Shown here: piece after piece, positions 28,907 to 38,419 of the stretch | How positions within the stretch are numbered: position 1 is the first letter of the stretch | Layout: each line of letters begins with the position of its first letter | DNA from: Nitrosomonas sp. Nm132 | Lineage (GTDB): Bacteria > Pseudomonadota > Gammaproteobacteria > Burkholderiales > Nitrosomonadaceae | Assembly (NCBI RefSeq): GCF_900100485.1 | Contig: NZ_FNDH01000025.1 | Coordinates: forward strand, 1-38,500 | DNA: 38,500 nt | Reading direction: 5' to 3' | Program-made: the position numbers and the translations under genes | The notes under the pieces: model-generated | What the model saw: only the letters and a program-made list of their open reading frames with translations | What the model was told of the DNA's origin: nothing | The model's database searches: none

Positions 28907-29518
28907 ATGGATTTTCCTGATTTTTATGAACTGGCACCTGTAGTACAGACTCGTGATCCATTTGCAGCCATGTTAGGTGCTGCACGTGACGGCATACTGG
29001 AATACCATTATCTCGATGCAGTACGTTTAGCGGGCCACTCCTGTCCTACTGTCGCTGGCGCATTCCTTATGGGGCGTGCTGCGCTAATAGCACTTTATCC
29101 GGATGAGCTTGCCGAACGCGGCGCAATTGCGGTACATATGCCTGCGCCGGAATATGAAGGCACCACGGGTGTTATAGCGCAAGTGCTGACGTTATTAACT
29201 GGTGCTGCTGCTGATAATGGCTTTCATGGAATTCAGGGACACTTCAAACGTAAAGGATTGCTTAGCTTTGCGGATCGCCGAGAAGGAGAAGCTATTTTCT
29301 TCAAACGTCTCGATACTGGTGCAAGTGTGGCAGTAGAGCTCGATGTTTCTTTGATACCAGGTGATCCTGAGCAGAGTGGACGTTTGATGGCTATTTTACA
29401 AGATCGCGCAGATGATTCGCAGCGCAGCGCATTTGCCAATGCATGGCAGGCTCGTGTACGCCGTTTGTTATTGGAGTTCGCAGATGATCCACGGGTAATA
29501 CGCATTACGCCTATATAA
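28907..29518 (+). CDS. FmdE-like protein of unknown function
   Basis: 203 residues. Residues 38-60 (AVRLAGHSCPTVAGAFLMGR) match the GH-x-CP signature of the FmdE domain, named for an accessory protein of molybdenum formylmethanofuran dehydrogenase. His44 and Cys46 are candidate metal ligands. No second zinc-ribbon domain is present and no methanofuran or molybdenum-cofactor gene is nearby, so the archaeal role cannot be carried over. A strong Shine-Dalgarno (GAGGTGAT) and a good promoter argue that it is expressed. It stands alone between the aromatic operon and a dead insertion sequence. Confidence 0.65.
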   Translation: MDFPDFYELAPVVQTRDPFAAMLGAARDGILEYHYLDAVRLAGHSCPTVAGAFLMGRAALIALYPDELAERGAIAVHMPAPEYEGTTGVIAQVLTLLTGAAADNGFHGIQGHFKRKGLLSFADRREGEAIFFKRLDTGASVAVELDVSLIPGDPEQSGRLMAILQDRADDSQRSAFANAWQARVRRLLLEFADDPRVIRITPI

Positions 29519-29553
29519 TCGACTGATTATGCAGCAAAAAATTAGCTCGTTGA

Positions 29554-30006
29554 ATGGGAAATGTTATCGTTGCTTACTATGTTACCCTTGCAGCAGGTCT
29601 TCGTGTTAGCAGCAACTTATTCCAATTTCAAATCAAAATTTATTTTGCCGGTCTTTCTTTGCCACATCATATCCAATTGTTTCAGCAAATCAAGGCACAC
29701 CATCCAACAGCAGCATCGATTTACATTATTTGTGACAATGCGCGTTATTATTGATCCCAACTGATCAGTGACTATCTCAACGACTCAAAAATAAAACTCG
29801 TATTTTTGCCGCTGTACGCACCCAATCTAAACTTGATTGAACGTTATTGGAAGTTTTTCAAGAAGAAAATTCTGTATGGTTGCTATTATGAAACTTTTTC
29901 ACTTTTCAAAAGCACTTGCGAAGCTTTTTTCACATCATCGGATCATTACAAAGCAGAATTACGCACACTATTAGCTGATAATTTCCAAATCATCGGTAGC
30001 ACCTGA
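29554..30006 (+). pseudogene. Decayed IS630-family transposase (C-terminal half)
   Basis: One reading frame from 29554 to 30006 carries an IS630/DDE_3 C-terminus interrupted by TGA at 29752-29754: YIICDNARYY, stop, then SQLISDYL, LYAPNLNLIERYWKFFKKK. The second Asp (CDN) and the catalytic Glu (LIERYW) are recognisable. The stop could be a single C-to-T change of an Arg codon. The N-terminal half and the left end of the element are gone, and sequence before about 29640 no longer aligns by eye, so it is inactive. Confidence 0.75.
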
Positions 30007-30284
30007 GTGCCGAAATTTCATGTGCGATGGGTATATATATATATATCGTTTTTAGTAAGATCGCTCGATATATAGCTAGATAAAAGAGCGAAATATCACT
30101 ATATCTATCTGATTACCCTATGGACTTCTAGTATATAGGGAAAAATCCTACAAATAAGTTAGTGAAATACTGACTATTCATTTGGTTGATGTTCCATTTA
30201 CTTTCATAGTTACAAGATTGAGAATATGCTTGGATTGAGAATGTGCTCAATTTAAATCTAATCGTGTGAATAAGGAGCATCGAT
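30007..30284. promoter_or_regulatory. flhD upstream region with a 17-bp-period tandem repeat
   Basis: GATTGAGAATATGCTT (30216-30231) is followed by GATTGAGAATGTGCTC (30233-30248), 14 of 16 bases alike, ending 24 bp before the flhD Shine-Dalgarno (AAGGAG at 30272-30277). Further upstream is a 15-base TA alternation near 30031, right after the dead transposase, and CCCTAT/ATAGGG arms near 30117. The spacing of the repeat suits two regulator sites or a duplicated half site. No promoter stands out. Confidence 0.45.
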
Positions 30285-30602
30285 ATGGAAACAAGTCAGA
30301 TTCTTGATGAGATAAGAGAGATCAATCTTGGCTACATGTTACTAGCTCAACAGTTGTTGCGTGAAGATAAGGTTACGGCGATATATCGACTTGGTATTAG
30401 TGAAGATGTTGCAAATATTCTGGAGAATCTTACCTCTAGTCAGCTGTTAAAAATGGCTACTTCTAATATGTTGCTGTGCCGTTTCCGGTTTGATGATCGG
30501 CTCATTGCTGAGATTTTATCTAATCATAGCCGAGATCGTGCTCTGACCCAATCGCACGCTGCTATATTAATGGCCGGATTACCGGCTGAAATTATTGGTT
30601 GA
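30285..30602 (+). CDS. flhD: Flagellar master regulator FlhD
   Basis: 105 residues. With FlhC it forms the FlhD4C2 activator of class II flagellar genes. The sequence follows known FlhD proteins: DEIREINLGYMLLAQQLLREDK, YRLGISEDVANIL, LLKMATSNMLLCRFRFDD. A good Shine-Dalgarno (AAGGAG) lies seven bases upstream of the ATG. flhC follows with 25 bp between. No motAB or chemotaxis genes, common downstream neighbours, are seen in the window. FlhDC is limited to beta- and gammaproteobacteria, which helps place the organism. Confidence 0.95.
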   Translation: METSQILDEIREINLGYMLLAQQLLREDKVTAIYRLGISEDVANILENLTSSQLLKMATSNMLLCRFRFDDRLIAEILSNHSRDRALTQSHAAILMAGLPAEIIG

Positions 30603-30627
30603 TTTAGTATGGAGTGGGGAGCATTCT

Positions 30628-31188
30628 ATGCGAGAAAAGAGTCTTTTGTCAGAAGCTAGGCAAATTCAGCTTGCTACTGAATTAATTAAACTTGGAGCTA
30701 GGTTACAGGTTTTAGAAACAAATACAGAATTAAGTCGTGAGAGGCTTGTAAGGCTATATAAGGAGATAAGGGGAGTTTCTCCTCCCAAAGGGATGCTGCC
30801 TTACTCTGAGGACTGGTTTACAAGCTGGCAACCAAATGTGCATTCTTCACTATTCATTAACATTTATAACTATATTATTAAATATACAAATGTTTATGGT
30901 ATTGATGCCATTATAAAAAGTTACAAGCTATATCTTGAGCATATTGAGATTAATCATCTTCAGCGCATTCTGAGCTTAACGCGTGCGTGGACTCTGGTGC
31001 GTTTCCTTGAAAGCAAAGTATTGTGTGTCACACTTTGTACTAAATGTAATGGTAGTTTTATAGTCCATAGCTTGGAAATACATTCCAACCATGTTTGTGG
31101 TTTATGTAATATTCCATCTCGTGCAGGGAAGACTAAGAAAGTTGCACTAAGTGCAGCAACAAAAGTAAAGCAAGAATATGCTGTTTGA
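30628..31188 (+). CDS. flhC: Flagellar master regulator FlhC
   Basis: 186 residues from ATG 30628, with GGGGAG upstream; an in-frame TTG at 30595 overlaps flhD and is rejected because known FlhC begins at MxEKSxxxEAR. Conserved features are QLATELIKLGARLQVLE, RLYKEIRGVSPPKGMLPYSEDWF and LTRAWTLVRFLES. The C-terminal zinc site is CTKC, 16 residues, CGLC. It contacts DNA together with FlhD. The tail after SRAGKTKK is short and basic. Confidence 0.95.
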   Translation: MREKSLLSEARQIQLATELIKLGARLQVLETNTELSRERLVRLYKEIRGVSPPKGMLPYSEDWFTSWQPNVHSSLFINIYNYIIKYTNVYGIDAIIKSYKLYLEHIEINHLQRILSLTRAWTLVRFLESKVLCVTLCTKCNGSFIVHSLEIHSNHVCGLCNIPSRAGKTKKVALSAATKVKQEYAV

Positions 31189-31277
31189 GTTTCTTTGATT
31201 ACTGAATATTGACCGTTTAGATCGATTGAAGAAATTCCTGATTGTAAAGAATTATTTGTGGAATATTGAGTAGTGAG

Positions 31278-31442
31278 GTGAGGGTAGTTACGAAAATAAT
31301 TCCTTATGTATTACAATTTAATTGTATTTTGTGTGGAAATAGTATGATGAGATGCAATAAATTTGTAGATGACAGGGTATGCGCTAGCTGTGATCAGAAG
31401 TTGATTACATTTCTTGTGCATTATTCAGGAATATTAATCTAG
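31278..31442 (+). CDS. Small cysteine-rich zinc-ribbon ORF behind flhC
   Basis: 54 codons from GTG 31278 to TAG 31442, 89 bp after flhC on the same strand. It contains CILC (16-19), Cys26 and CASC (35-38): two CxxC knuckles with 15 residues between, nearly the spacing of the FlhC zinc site (16), flanked by FN and DQK. A TTG at 31266 is an alternative start; there is no clear Shine-Dalgarno, which lowers confidence. It could be a small zinc-binding protein, a duplicated remnant of the FlhC metal site, or chance. The intact IS630 element begins about 20 bp after its stop. The rest of the 307-bp gap shows nothing. Confidence 0.4.
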   Translation: MRVVTKIIPYVLQFNCILCGNSMMRCNKFVDDRVCASCDQKLITFLVHYSGILI

Positions 31443-31463
31443 AACCCTGTGTTCTAGTTGGAA

Positions 31464-32720
31464 CTAGCAGATCGTTCCGTTAAAACAATTGCAAATTAAA
31501 CAAGCCCCAAATCGAACTTTCTCCAACGTAATGAAGCCGGTATTTCGTTAAACTTCGCAATGCCTTTGAGGATTCGCTCTCTGAGTTCTTCCTTTGACGA
31601 GACCCGAATATGGCGAAGAAAGGTACGAGCCGTCTTGGAAAAGGCACACTCTATAAGATTCAGCCATGAACCATGTTTGGGTGTATGAACATATTCAAAA
31701 CGCCCCGGACGGCTCGCCAAATAAGCCATCGTTTCCTTGGAAATATGAGCCGAGTGATTGTCGAGCACCACACGAATAACGGCATCAGCAGGGTAATGAG
31801 CGTCCAAACGCTTGAGCAGATCAATAAACTCGCGGCTGCGGTGCTTCGACTCCACGTTGGCGATGATTTCCCCCGTATGCAAATCGAGCGCCGCTAGGAT
31901 GGATAGGGTACCAAAGCGAACATACTCGTAATCTCGCGCCAATGATGTTTCCCTGCCGGGTACGGATGGAAGGTCTGGGGCAGTCAGGCCGATCGCTTGC
32001 GCGCCGAGCTTCTCGTCAACGCTGACAGTGTAAACTGGAGCTGGCTGGTCTCCCTGTCCGGTTTTGTCCGCATACAGCGAAACCTCCTGATAGACCATAA
32101 GCACCTCCCGCATCTTACGGTCAAAATCGGGATTGCGCTTTTCCAGGTAATAGCGAATCCGGTGTGGCTTGATGTCGTGTTCCTTTAAAATGCGCCACAC
32201 CGTGGTTTTGTTCGCTTGCGCCAGGCGAGGAAAACCAGCAGCAGCATGCTGCCTCACGTGGCACGCCAGTGCCGACAGAGTCCACAATTCAGCTGCCAAA
32301 CCATGATCCTTTAGCTTGGTGCAGGCGAGGCTGACTACCCAAGCCTTAGCATCCGCTAGAATTTCCGGCTCCTTGGGGCGGTGAAAGGTATCTTTCAAGT
32401 CCACAGGAACACCCGCAGCAAGTGCCTTGTCGATACATTTATATATAGTCGGCCGGGAGACACCAACCTGCTGCTGGATATCGGAAATCGAAATCCCCTC
32501 CGCATATCGTAGCAATATCTTGGTGCACGCTACCTCGCGTGCAGGTGCCGTCCTTGATTCGCTCAATTCGGTCAGCATCTGTCTATGAGATTCCGACAAT
32601 ACCAAATCCGCCCGATTCGTTTCTCTCGCCATTCGCCATCTCCACTTTCGTTGTTGTCCTCCGAACAGTCATGGCAAACATACGCAAATTTGTAAATCAA
32701 TTATCGGAACGAACTGCTGG
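31464..32720. mobile_element. IS630-family insertion sequence, apparently complete
   Basis: About 1.26 kb. Imperfect terminal inverted repeats flank the transposase: AGCAGATCGTTCCG at 31466-31479 against the complement of 32705-32718 (one mismatch in 14), with weaker similarity continuing inward to a shared CAAATT. The outermost bases and the TA duplication expected for IS630 cannot be fixed by eye, so ends are approximate. Base composition is visibly more GC-rich than the flhDC genes beside it. Confidence 0.75.
31496..32632 (-). CDS. IS630-family transposase
   Basis: 378 residues, full length for the family. An N-terminal helix-turn-helix (about 45-70, ISISDIQQQVGVSRPTIYKC) and a second DNA-binding segment precede the DDE catalytic core: Asp206 in TVSVDEK, Asp291 in VVLDNHSAH and Glu328 in SWLNLIECAFSK. 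No frameshift or stop interrupts it, so it may be active. It is a different subgroup from the decayed copy at 29.6 kb, which has NLNLIERYW and a shorter linker. Confidence 0.93.
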   Translation of the reverse strand: MARETNRADLVLSESHRQMLTELSESRTAPAREVACTKILLRYAEGISISDIQQQVGVSRPTIYKCIDKALAAGVPVDLKDTFHRPKEPEILADAKAWVVSLACTKLKDHGLAAELWTLSALACHVRQHAAAGFPRLAQANKTTVWRILKEHDIKPHRIRYYLEKRNPDFDRKMREVLMVYQEVSLYADKTGQGDQPAPVYTVSVDEKLGAQAIGLTAPDLPSVPGRETSLARDYEYVRFGTLSILAALDLHTGEIIANVESKHRSREFIDLLKRLDAHYPADAVIRVVLDNHSAHISKETMAYLASRPGRFEYVHTPKHGSWLNLIECAFSKTARTFLRHIRVSSKEELRERILKGIAKFNEIPASLRWRKFDLGLV

Positions 32721-32868
32721 GAACATAAATAGTCATTACATAGTATGTTCCATTCCCTCTGTTCTTTTAACTCAGCTTTTTGGCTGTAACTGTATCTGCT
32801 CCCAATCAATTGCCAAGTAAAATCGCTTGATTATGAGAAAGTTCCCCTATGAGGGATTTTATATTTTC

Positions 32869-34062
32869 TTATTTCAGCAGATTACTAATACGCTCAATTG
32901 CCTTTTCTAAATTCTCCATTGAAGTGGCAAAAGATAGACGGATATATCCTGGGCAACCAAATGCTGATCCAGGGACAATGGCTACCCCTGCTTTTTCCAA
33001 CAATAATTCACTAAAAGCGATATCGCTAGTATTTTTCATGAATCCATTCATTTGGAGTTTTTGTATTGCTCGACGGGCATCAGCAAAAGCATAGAACGCC
33101 CCTCCAGAAAGTAAACAGTGAATACCGGGAATCGTATTTAGTCTATCAGTAACAAACTGGTTACGTTCTTTGAACGCTGCTTGCATCGGAATCATGCACG
33201 ATTGATCGCCATTCAGCGCTGCTTCAGCTGCTATCTGTGATATGGATGTAGGATTAGAAGTACTTTGTGATTGAATATTCTCCATTCCAGTAATGATGTG
33301 CTCAGGTCCACCACAATAACCAATTCGCCAGCCTGTCATAGCATAAGCTTTGGAAACGCCATTTAATACGATTGTACGTGAGCGCAAGTCAGGGCATGCG
33401 TTAAGAATATTGACAAATTTGTCATCCGATAAAAGAATATGCTCATACATATCATCAGATGCAATCAGAATATTTGGATACTTTTTTAGTATCTCACCTA
33501 ATGCCTTGAGTTCATCCAGGGTATAGACACTGCCGGATGGGTTGCTAGGACTATTAATAACAAACATTCTGGTCTTTGGTGTAATAGCTTCTTCCAGCTG
33601 TTTGGCTGTAATTTTGAAACTGTCTTCAATACCTGTTTCGATAAAGACGGGTTTTCCTTCAGCAATAAGTACTATATCAGGATAGGAAACCCAGTATGGG
33701 GCAGGAATGATCACCTCATCGCCAGGGTTGATCGTGGCTAATACAAGATTAAAAAAACTTTGTTTTCCGCCACAAGAAACGAGGATTTCTTTGGAAGTAA
33801 AATCAAAATCATTTTCACGTTTGAATTTTGCAATAATTGCACTCTTGAGTGATGGCGTACCTCCTACTTGAGTATATTTCGTGAAACCCGCGTTAATTGC
33901 AGCTATCGCTGCATTTTTGATATGTTGAGGTGTATCAAAATCAGGTTCACCAGCACCGAGCCCTATAATATCTTTACCTTCAGATTTAAGCCTTGCAGCC
34001 TTCGCAGTGACAGCTAGGGTAGGGGATGGTTTAATGGCCTGTGCGCGTTTTGAGAGTTCCAC
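32869..34062 (-). CDS. Class I PLP aminotransferase, aspartate aminotransferase type
   Basis: 397 residues from GTG 34062, chosen because AGGAG lies seven bases upstream and the product then begins at the family start ([18 protein letters not shown]). An ATG at 34095 would add 11 residues and nearly touch uvrB. Transaminates aspartate/2-oxoglutarate; subgroup Ib enzymes sometimes also use prephenate. Motifs: [24 protein letters not shown], and the PLP lysine in [18 protein letters not shown]. The C-terminal [10 protein letters not shown] holds the substrate carboxylate Arg. It is divergent from uvrB. CCCCTATGAGGG just past the stop is a possible short terminator. Confidence 0.92.
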   Translation of the reverse strand: MELSKRAQAIKPSPTLAVTAKAARLKSEGKDIIGLGAGEPDFDTPQHIKNAAIAAINAGFTKYTQVGGTPSLKSAIIAKFKRENDFDFTSKEILVSCGGKQSFFNLVLATINPGDEVIIPAPYWVSYPDIVLIAEGKPVFIETGIEDSFKITAKQLEEAITPKTRMFVINSPSNPSGSVYTLDELKALGEILKKYPNILIASDDMYEHILLSDDKFVNILNACPDLRSRTIVLNGVSKAYAMTGWRIGYCGGPEHIITGMENIQSQSTSNPTSISQIAAEAALNGDQSCMIPMQAAFKERNQFVTDRLNTIPGIHCLLSGGAFYAFADARRAIQKLQMNGFMKNTSDIAFSELLLEKAGVAIVPGSAFGCPGYIRLSFATSMENLEKAIERISNLLK

Positions 34063-34093
34063 AACTGTGCTCCTGAAATGGTCGATACCCAAC

Positions 34094-36172
34094 ATGGTAG
34101 AATTAAACAAGCAAGTTTCTTACGTTCAAATTATACCTGTGATTATTACCTTTCCCAACAGCCCTTATAAACTATATCAGTCGTTTCAGCCCTCGGGTGA
34201 TCAGCCTGGTGCGATCAGTAAATTGATTGAAGGTGTCGAAGCTGGATTATTTTGTCAAACGTTACTAGGAGTAACGGGCTCAGGTAAAACGTTCACAATA
34301 GCTAATACGATTGCACGATTGGGACGTCCCGCGATCATTATTGCGCCCAATAAAACACTGGCAGCCCAGTTATATGCAGAAATGCGTGAATTTTTCCCAG
34401 AAAATGCAATTGAATATTTCGTCTCTTATTATGATTACTATCAACCCGAAGCATATGTTCCATCCCGGGATCTTTTTATAGAAAAAGATTCCAGTATTAA
34501 TGAACACATTGAACAAATGCGACTTTCTGCAACCAAATCTCTACTCGAACGCAAAGACGCCATCATCGTCGCAACGGTATCCTGTATTTATGGTATTGGT
34601 GATCCAGTTGACTATCACAGTATGATTCTACATCTGCGTGAACATGAAGAAATATCTCAGCGCGATATTATTAAGCGCCTGACCGGGATGCAATATCAGC
34701 GAAATGAATTTGAATTCAGTCGCGGCACTTTCCGGGTAAGAGGCGATACACTCGATATTTTTCCAGCAGAGAGCTCAGAAGTAGCCATTCGAGTATCGCT
34801 GTTTGATGACATCGTAGAAAGTATATCTTCGTTTGATCCGCTAACTGGACGAATTCTGCAGAAGGTAGCGCGGTATACTGTTTATCCTTCAAGTCATTAT
34901 GTGACACCGAGAAGTACAACCCTGCGGGCAATTGAGACTATCAAAACTGAATTGGCTGAATGTATCACATTTTTTCAGCAGCAAAATAAGCTGGTAGAAG
35001 CTCAACGCATTGAGCAACGCACTCGTTTCGATTTGGAGATGCTGAATGAGCTGGGCTTCTGTAAAGGTATCGAAAATTATTCGCGTCACTTTTCAGGTAG
35101 AAAGTCTGGTGAGCCTCCGCCTACGCTCATCGACTATCTGCCAACCAATGCTTTAATGATAATCGATGAGAGTCATGTAACCGTTCCACAGTTAGGAGGC
35201 ATGTATCGAGGTGATCGATCGCGTAAGGAAAATCTAGTAACCTATGGTTTCCGGTTGCCTTCAGCATTGGACAATCGACCACTAAAATTTGATGAGTTTG
35301 AGAAATTGATGCCTCAGACAATTTTTATCTCGGCCACACCGGCAGCATATGAGCAAGAAAAAAGTGGTCAGGTTGCCGAACAGGTTGTTCGGCCAACGGG
35401 TTTAGTTGACCCGGAGATCATCATACGTCCTGTAGCAACGCAGGTAGATGATCTGATGTCAGAAGTTTCTGTGCGAACAACCAAAGGGGAGCGAACGCTG
35501 GTCACAACATTGACTAAACGTATGGCAGAGGATTTGACCGATTACTTCTCTGATCATGGGATTAGAGTGCGCTATCTCCACTCTGATATCGACACGGTTG
35601 AGCGAGTAGAAATTATCCGGGATTTGCGTCTTGGCAAGTTTGATGTATTGGTTGGGATCAATTTGTTACGAGAAGGGCTGGATATTCCAGAAGTATCGTT
35701 AGTAGGGATTCTGGATGCTGATAAAGAAGGATTCTTGCGCTCTGAGCGCTCTTTAATTCAAACCATGGGGAGAGCAGCACGCCATATCAATGGTACTGCC
35801 ATTCTTTATGCTGACCGTGTTACAAATTCAATGCGACGGGCTATAGATGAAACTGAACGGCGCCGAAAAAAACAAATTATATTTAATCAGAATAACAATA
35901 TTACGCCACGAAGTGTCAGTAAGCGTATCAAAGATCTCATCGATGGAGTTTATGATAGTGAGCATGCGCGGCAGCAAATTGGAGCAGCTCAAGTACAGGC
36001 TCGTTACGATCGTATGAGCGAATCTCAACTAACGAAAGAAATCAAGTCACTGGAAAAACAAATGTTGGAATCAGCCAAAAACTTGGAATTTGAAAAGGCA
36101 GCTCAATATCGGGATGAAATAAGAAATCTAAAAAGTAAATTGTTCATTGGATTTGTTGATCCGGGACAATGA
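34094..36172 (+). CDS. uvrB: UvrABC excision nuclease subunit B
   Basis: Damage-verifying helicase of nucleotide excision repair. 692 residues from ATG 34094; a GTG at 34139 (677 residues, beginning at [15 protein letters not shown]) is also plausible, and TAGAAT at 34097-34102 could be a -10 that would make the GTG the true start. Walker A is GVTGSGKTF (59-67). The damage-probing beta-hairpin is within [15 protein letters not shown]. Helicase motifs include IIDESH, FISATPA and [13 protein letters not shown] ... QTMGRAARH. The C-terminal UVR domain ([20 protein letters not shown]) binds UvrC and UvrA. Confidence 0.95.
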   Translation: MVELNKQVSYVQIIPVIITFPNSPYKLYQSFQPSGDQPGAISKLIEGVEAGLFCQTLLGVTGSGKTFTIANTIARLGRPAIIIAPNKTLAAQLYAEMREFFPENAIEYFVSYYDYYQPEAYVPSRDLFIEKDSSINEHIEQMRLSATKSLLERKDAIIVATVSCIYGIGDPVDYHSMILHLREHEEISQRDIIKRLTGMQYQRNEFEFSRGTFRVRGDTLDIFPAESSEVAIRVSLFDDIVESISSFDPLTGRILQKVARYTVYPSSHYVTPRSTTLRAIETIKTELAECITFFQQQNKLVEAQRIEQRTRFDLEMLNELGFCKGIENYSRHFSGRKSGEPPPTLIDYLPTNALMIIDESHVTVPQLGGMYRGDRSRKENLVTYGFRLPSALDNRPLKFDEFEKLMPQTIFISATPAAYEQEKSGQVAEQVVRPTGLVDPEIIIRPVATQVDDLMSEVSVRTTKGERTLVTTLTKRMAEDLTDYFSDHGIRVRYLHSDIDTVERVEIIRDLRLGKFDVLVGINLLREGLDIPEVSLVGILDADKEGFLRSERSLIQTMGRAARHINGTAILYADRVTNSMRRAIDETERRRKKQIIFNQNNNITPRSVSKRIKDLIDGVYDSEHARQQIGAAQVQARYDRMSESQLTKEIKSLEKQMLESAKNLEFEKAAQYRDEIRNLKSKLFIGFVDPGQ

Positions 36173-36230
36173 CGTGCTGGCTATCCAAAGCTTCAAATAA
36201 ACATACTTAACAGGTAGAGAAATCAATCAC

Positions 36231-36247
36231 ATGATCTGGAAGATCAT
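36231..36247. terminator. Hairpin between convergent uvrB and nrfJ-like genes
   Basis: ATGATCT-GGA-AGATCAT is a perfect 7-bp stem with a 3-nt loop, in the 84-bp gap between converging genes, where a bidirectional terminator is expected. No strong T-run follows on the plus strand. Confidence 0.4.
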
Positions 36248-36256
36248 TGCTCCGGG

Positions 36257-36619
36257 TTATTGAGAAACCTTTACTTTGGTTGAGGTCACAAAGATAAGCC
36301 GGTCAAATGTCCGATTCAGGGTTTTGCTGGTAAAGTTATGCATCGACATATTTTCAACAAAGCGGATATGATCACCAACATTGACTTTGGTGGTAGGCGC
36401 TGCAATCCAGAAACGCTTGCCACCATTTTCCAGTTCCATATAAGTATAGCCAGTAGTATCCAGTACCGATACGACTATACCTTCATCACCTGGTAATTTC
36501 TCTGCTTTAGCGGATGAAGCATTTGCGACATTTTTGTCAGTCTGATCGGAGAAAACAGATGCCGGTTCCAGTAAAAAGGTCGTAAAGGCGACAGTCATAA
36601 TCAATAGCAGCTTTTTCAT
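36257..36619 (-). CDS. NrfJ-like periplasmic protein
   Basis: 120 residues with a signal peptide (MKKLLLIMTVAFTTFLLEPASVFS). The mature part matches NrfJ-type proteins: GYTYMELENGGKRFWIAAP, KVNVGDHIRF, then MHNFTSKTLNRTFDRLIFV, probably an OB-fold. Some relatives sit in nitrite-reductase (nrf) clusters, others beside outer-membrane proteins. There is no nrf gene here. It follows the alginate-export-type porin by 20 bp and is almost certainly cotranscribed. Its molecular role is not known. Confidence 0.8.
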   Translation of the reverse strand: MKKLLLIMTVAFTTFLLEPASVFSDQTDKNVANASSAKAEKLPGDEGIVVSVLDTTGYTYMELENGGKRFWIAAPTTKVNVGDHIRFVENMSMHNFTSKTLNRTFDRLIFVTSTKVKVSQ

Positions 36620-36639
36620 TGTTTTATTTCTCTTAAAAA

Positions 36640-38271
36640 TCAGAAACGGAAAGTATATTGAGTATAGAAGAAATCAGGTGAAATGCCAGGTCGCCGATTT
36701 TCAATAAAATTACCTGTGAATAGTTTGGAATATCCGACGAGCACGTCGTGATGGCGATTTACATGAAAATTCACACGGAAATCAATTTCATCACCGATAT
36801 GGCTACCTGATTGCCCTGTTGCATCGCGCAAAGTTCCCATACCAGCAGCATTGTAAAGAAAATCACGCTTGTTTGCTAAATAAAATCGATGATACTGTGC
36901 GATAAATGTGAACCAGGGTTGAGGATGTAACGTTACTTGCGCATTGAAATCATGCATGTTCTGACGTCCCACCTGATCCATATATCCTAGATAATAATGT
37001 CCAAATGGAAAAAGTTGATTAAACGTGTTTGTTCTACCATCTTGCGGGTTGCTGTCGCCGGAGGCGAAATCATAGCGTAACCAAAACTGGGGGTTCATAG
37101 GAAAGGGAAGATGATATCCTACACCCGAAGCTACCGCAAAAGCTGATATATCAAGATGGGAACGTCTGCCAAACTGGTACATTCCTTCAAGTTCGTATAA
37201 AAACCGGTTGTAATCACCTGCTATCCGTCCTCCCACAGTTTGTAAGACTGAATCGCCTTGCAAGATATTGCCACTCAGAATATCTGCCGACTTAACAACT
37301 CGGTTATCAATCAAACTGAGAATATATAGATCGAGCAATTGACCTTTCATTGGTTTATACGTGCCCCATAAGCCAAAAAAATTCCGATCAAAGTCCCAGT
37401 TATCGAACTCATTCTTCTCTGTTGTCATAGGCCTCATAAAAAAGGCATCCAAGTCAAAAGCAGGGGTACGCCAGAATGTCTTGATACCTTGAAAGGTTCG
37501 ACGTGTGTTGGCCCAGTCTAAAGTAGAGATCAGTCTTTGAGAGCCATAAAGTAATTCTTGTCGACCGATCCGCATATACGCCGGGCCATCCAGGAACTGT
37601 CCTAACTTGATATCTGCGAAAAGATTCAGCATATCAGTATAATTTTTATCAATGGCTAACGCAGGTAAATCTTGACCGGAGGTGCGCGCATCTAGGAATT
37701 CAGCAAATAATCTAAATCTGTCCTGATACCAAAGATCTGCATGGAAACGTGTGCGAAATAGATGATATCTATTGTCAGCATCAGGTGCATTAGCATTACT
37801 AAAACGCATATCCGTTTCGTGCATGTATCGGTACCAGAATTGACCCCCAAAGGAGAGTAGCCAGTCATCATTTAGATGAATACGTTTGAGTGGATCAAAA
37901 AAATCTTTTTCATGATCAGGTTTTTCGAGGTAGCGAAAATCAATATCAAACGCAGAGGTTGGAAGCAATGCAGAAGGAGCATAGGGAGAAATCGGCGGAG
38001 TTTCGCGTTTATTTCCCGTGATTAAATCCCAGAGTGAATAATAACCAGGACCAGCAGGCGGTATCCCGAAAATTCCTACGCGCGGCAGTGCTGTTACTGG
38101 CGGTGTTTGTGACCAGTTAAAGTTCTGGCTAGTTGAATCTGTAGATTCTGCAGAGTGAGCCTGAAACGTGACAGCAGTGGTTACTAAACTCAAAATTAGT
38201 TTCAGGAAATAAATTCTTGCTAGAGAGCAAAATTTTAACTTGATACCTCTGAAAGAGGTAGATGAAAACAT
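36640..38271 (-). CDS. Alginate-export-type outer-membrane beta-barrel protein
   Basis: 543 residues. A signal sequence with a long N-region (about 1-41, ending AHSA) precedes a short proline-rich segment and a barrel of alternating aromatic strands, e.g. LLSFGGQFWYRYMHETD, AYMRIGRQELLYGSQRLIS and DAFFMRP, typical of the Alginate_exp (AlgE-like) family. The terminal YTQYTFRF fits outer-membrane assembly. Family members outside Pseudomonas are often not alginate exporters, and no alginate synthesis gene is in view, so it is better called a porin of unknown cargo. GGAGGG lies about 12 bases before the ATG. Confidence 0.82.
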   Translation of the reverse strand: MFSSTSFRGIKLKFCSLARIYFLKLILSLVTTAVTFQAHSAESTDSTSQNFNWSQTPPVTALPRVGIFGIPPAGPGYYSLWDLITGNKRETPPISPYAPSALLPTSAFDIDFRYLEKPDHEKDFFDPLKRIHLNDDWLLSFGGQFWYRYMHETDMRFSNANAPDADNRYHLFRTRFHADLWYQDRFRLFAEFLDARTSGQDLPALAIDKNYTDMLNLFADIKLGQFLDGPAYMRIGRQELLYGSQRLISTLDWANTRRTFQGIKTFWRTPAFDLDAFFMRPMTTEKNEFDNWDFDRNFFGLWGTYKPMKGQLLDLYILSLIDNRVVKSADILSGNILQGDSVLQTVGGRIAGDYNRFLYELEGMYQFGRRSHLDISAFAVASGVGYHLPFPMNPQFWLRYDFASGDSNPQDGRTNTFNQLFPFGHYYLGYMDQVGRQNMHDFNAQVTLHPQPWFTFIAQYHRFYLANKRDFLYNAAGMGTLRDATGQSGSHIGDEIDFRVNFHVNRHHDVLVGYSKLFTGNFIENRRPGISPDFFYTQYTFRF

Positions 38272-38419
38272 TATTTAGTTACCCTCCCCGGTATTCTTAT
38301 ATTCAATCAATATTTCTTGGCAATTGAACAAAAATTATATTTTTTTGATTTTGATGCATATTTTAACAAAAATTTATTGAAACCAAATAAAAGATGCTTC
38401 TCTATCAGGGCAATCGCGC

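Noticed and set aside
30030..30046. TA dinucleotide run upstream of flhD
   Set aside because: A short alternating run next to decayed mobile DNA; too short and too far from flhD to argue for phase variation.
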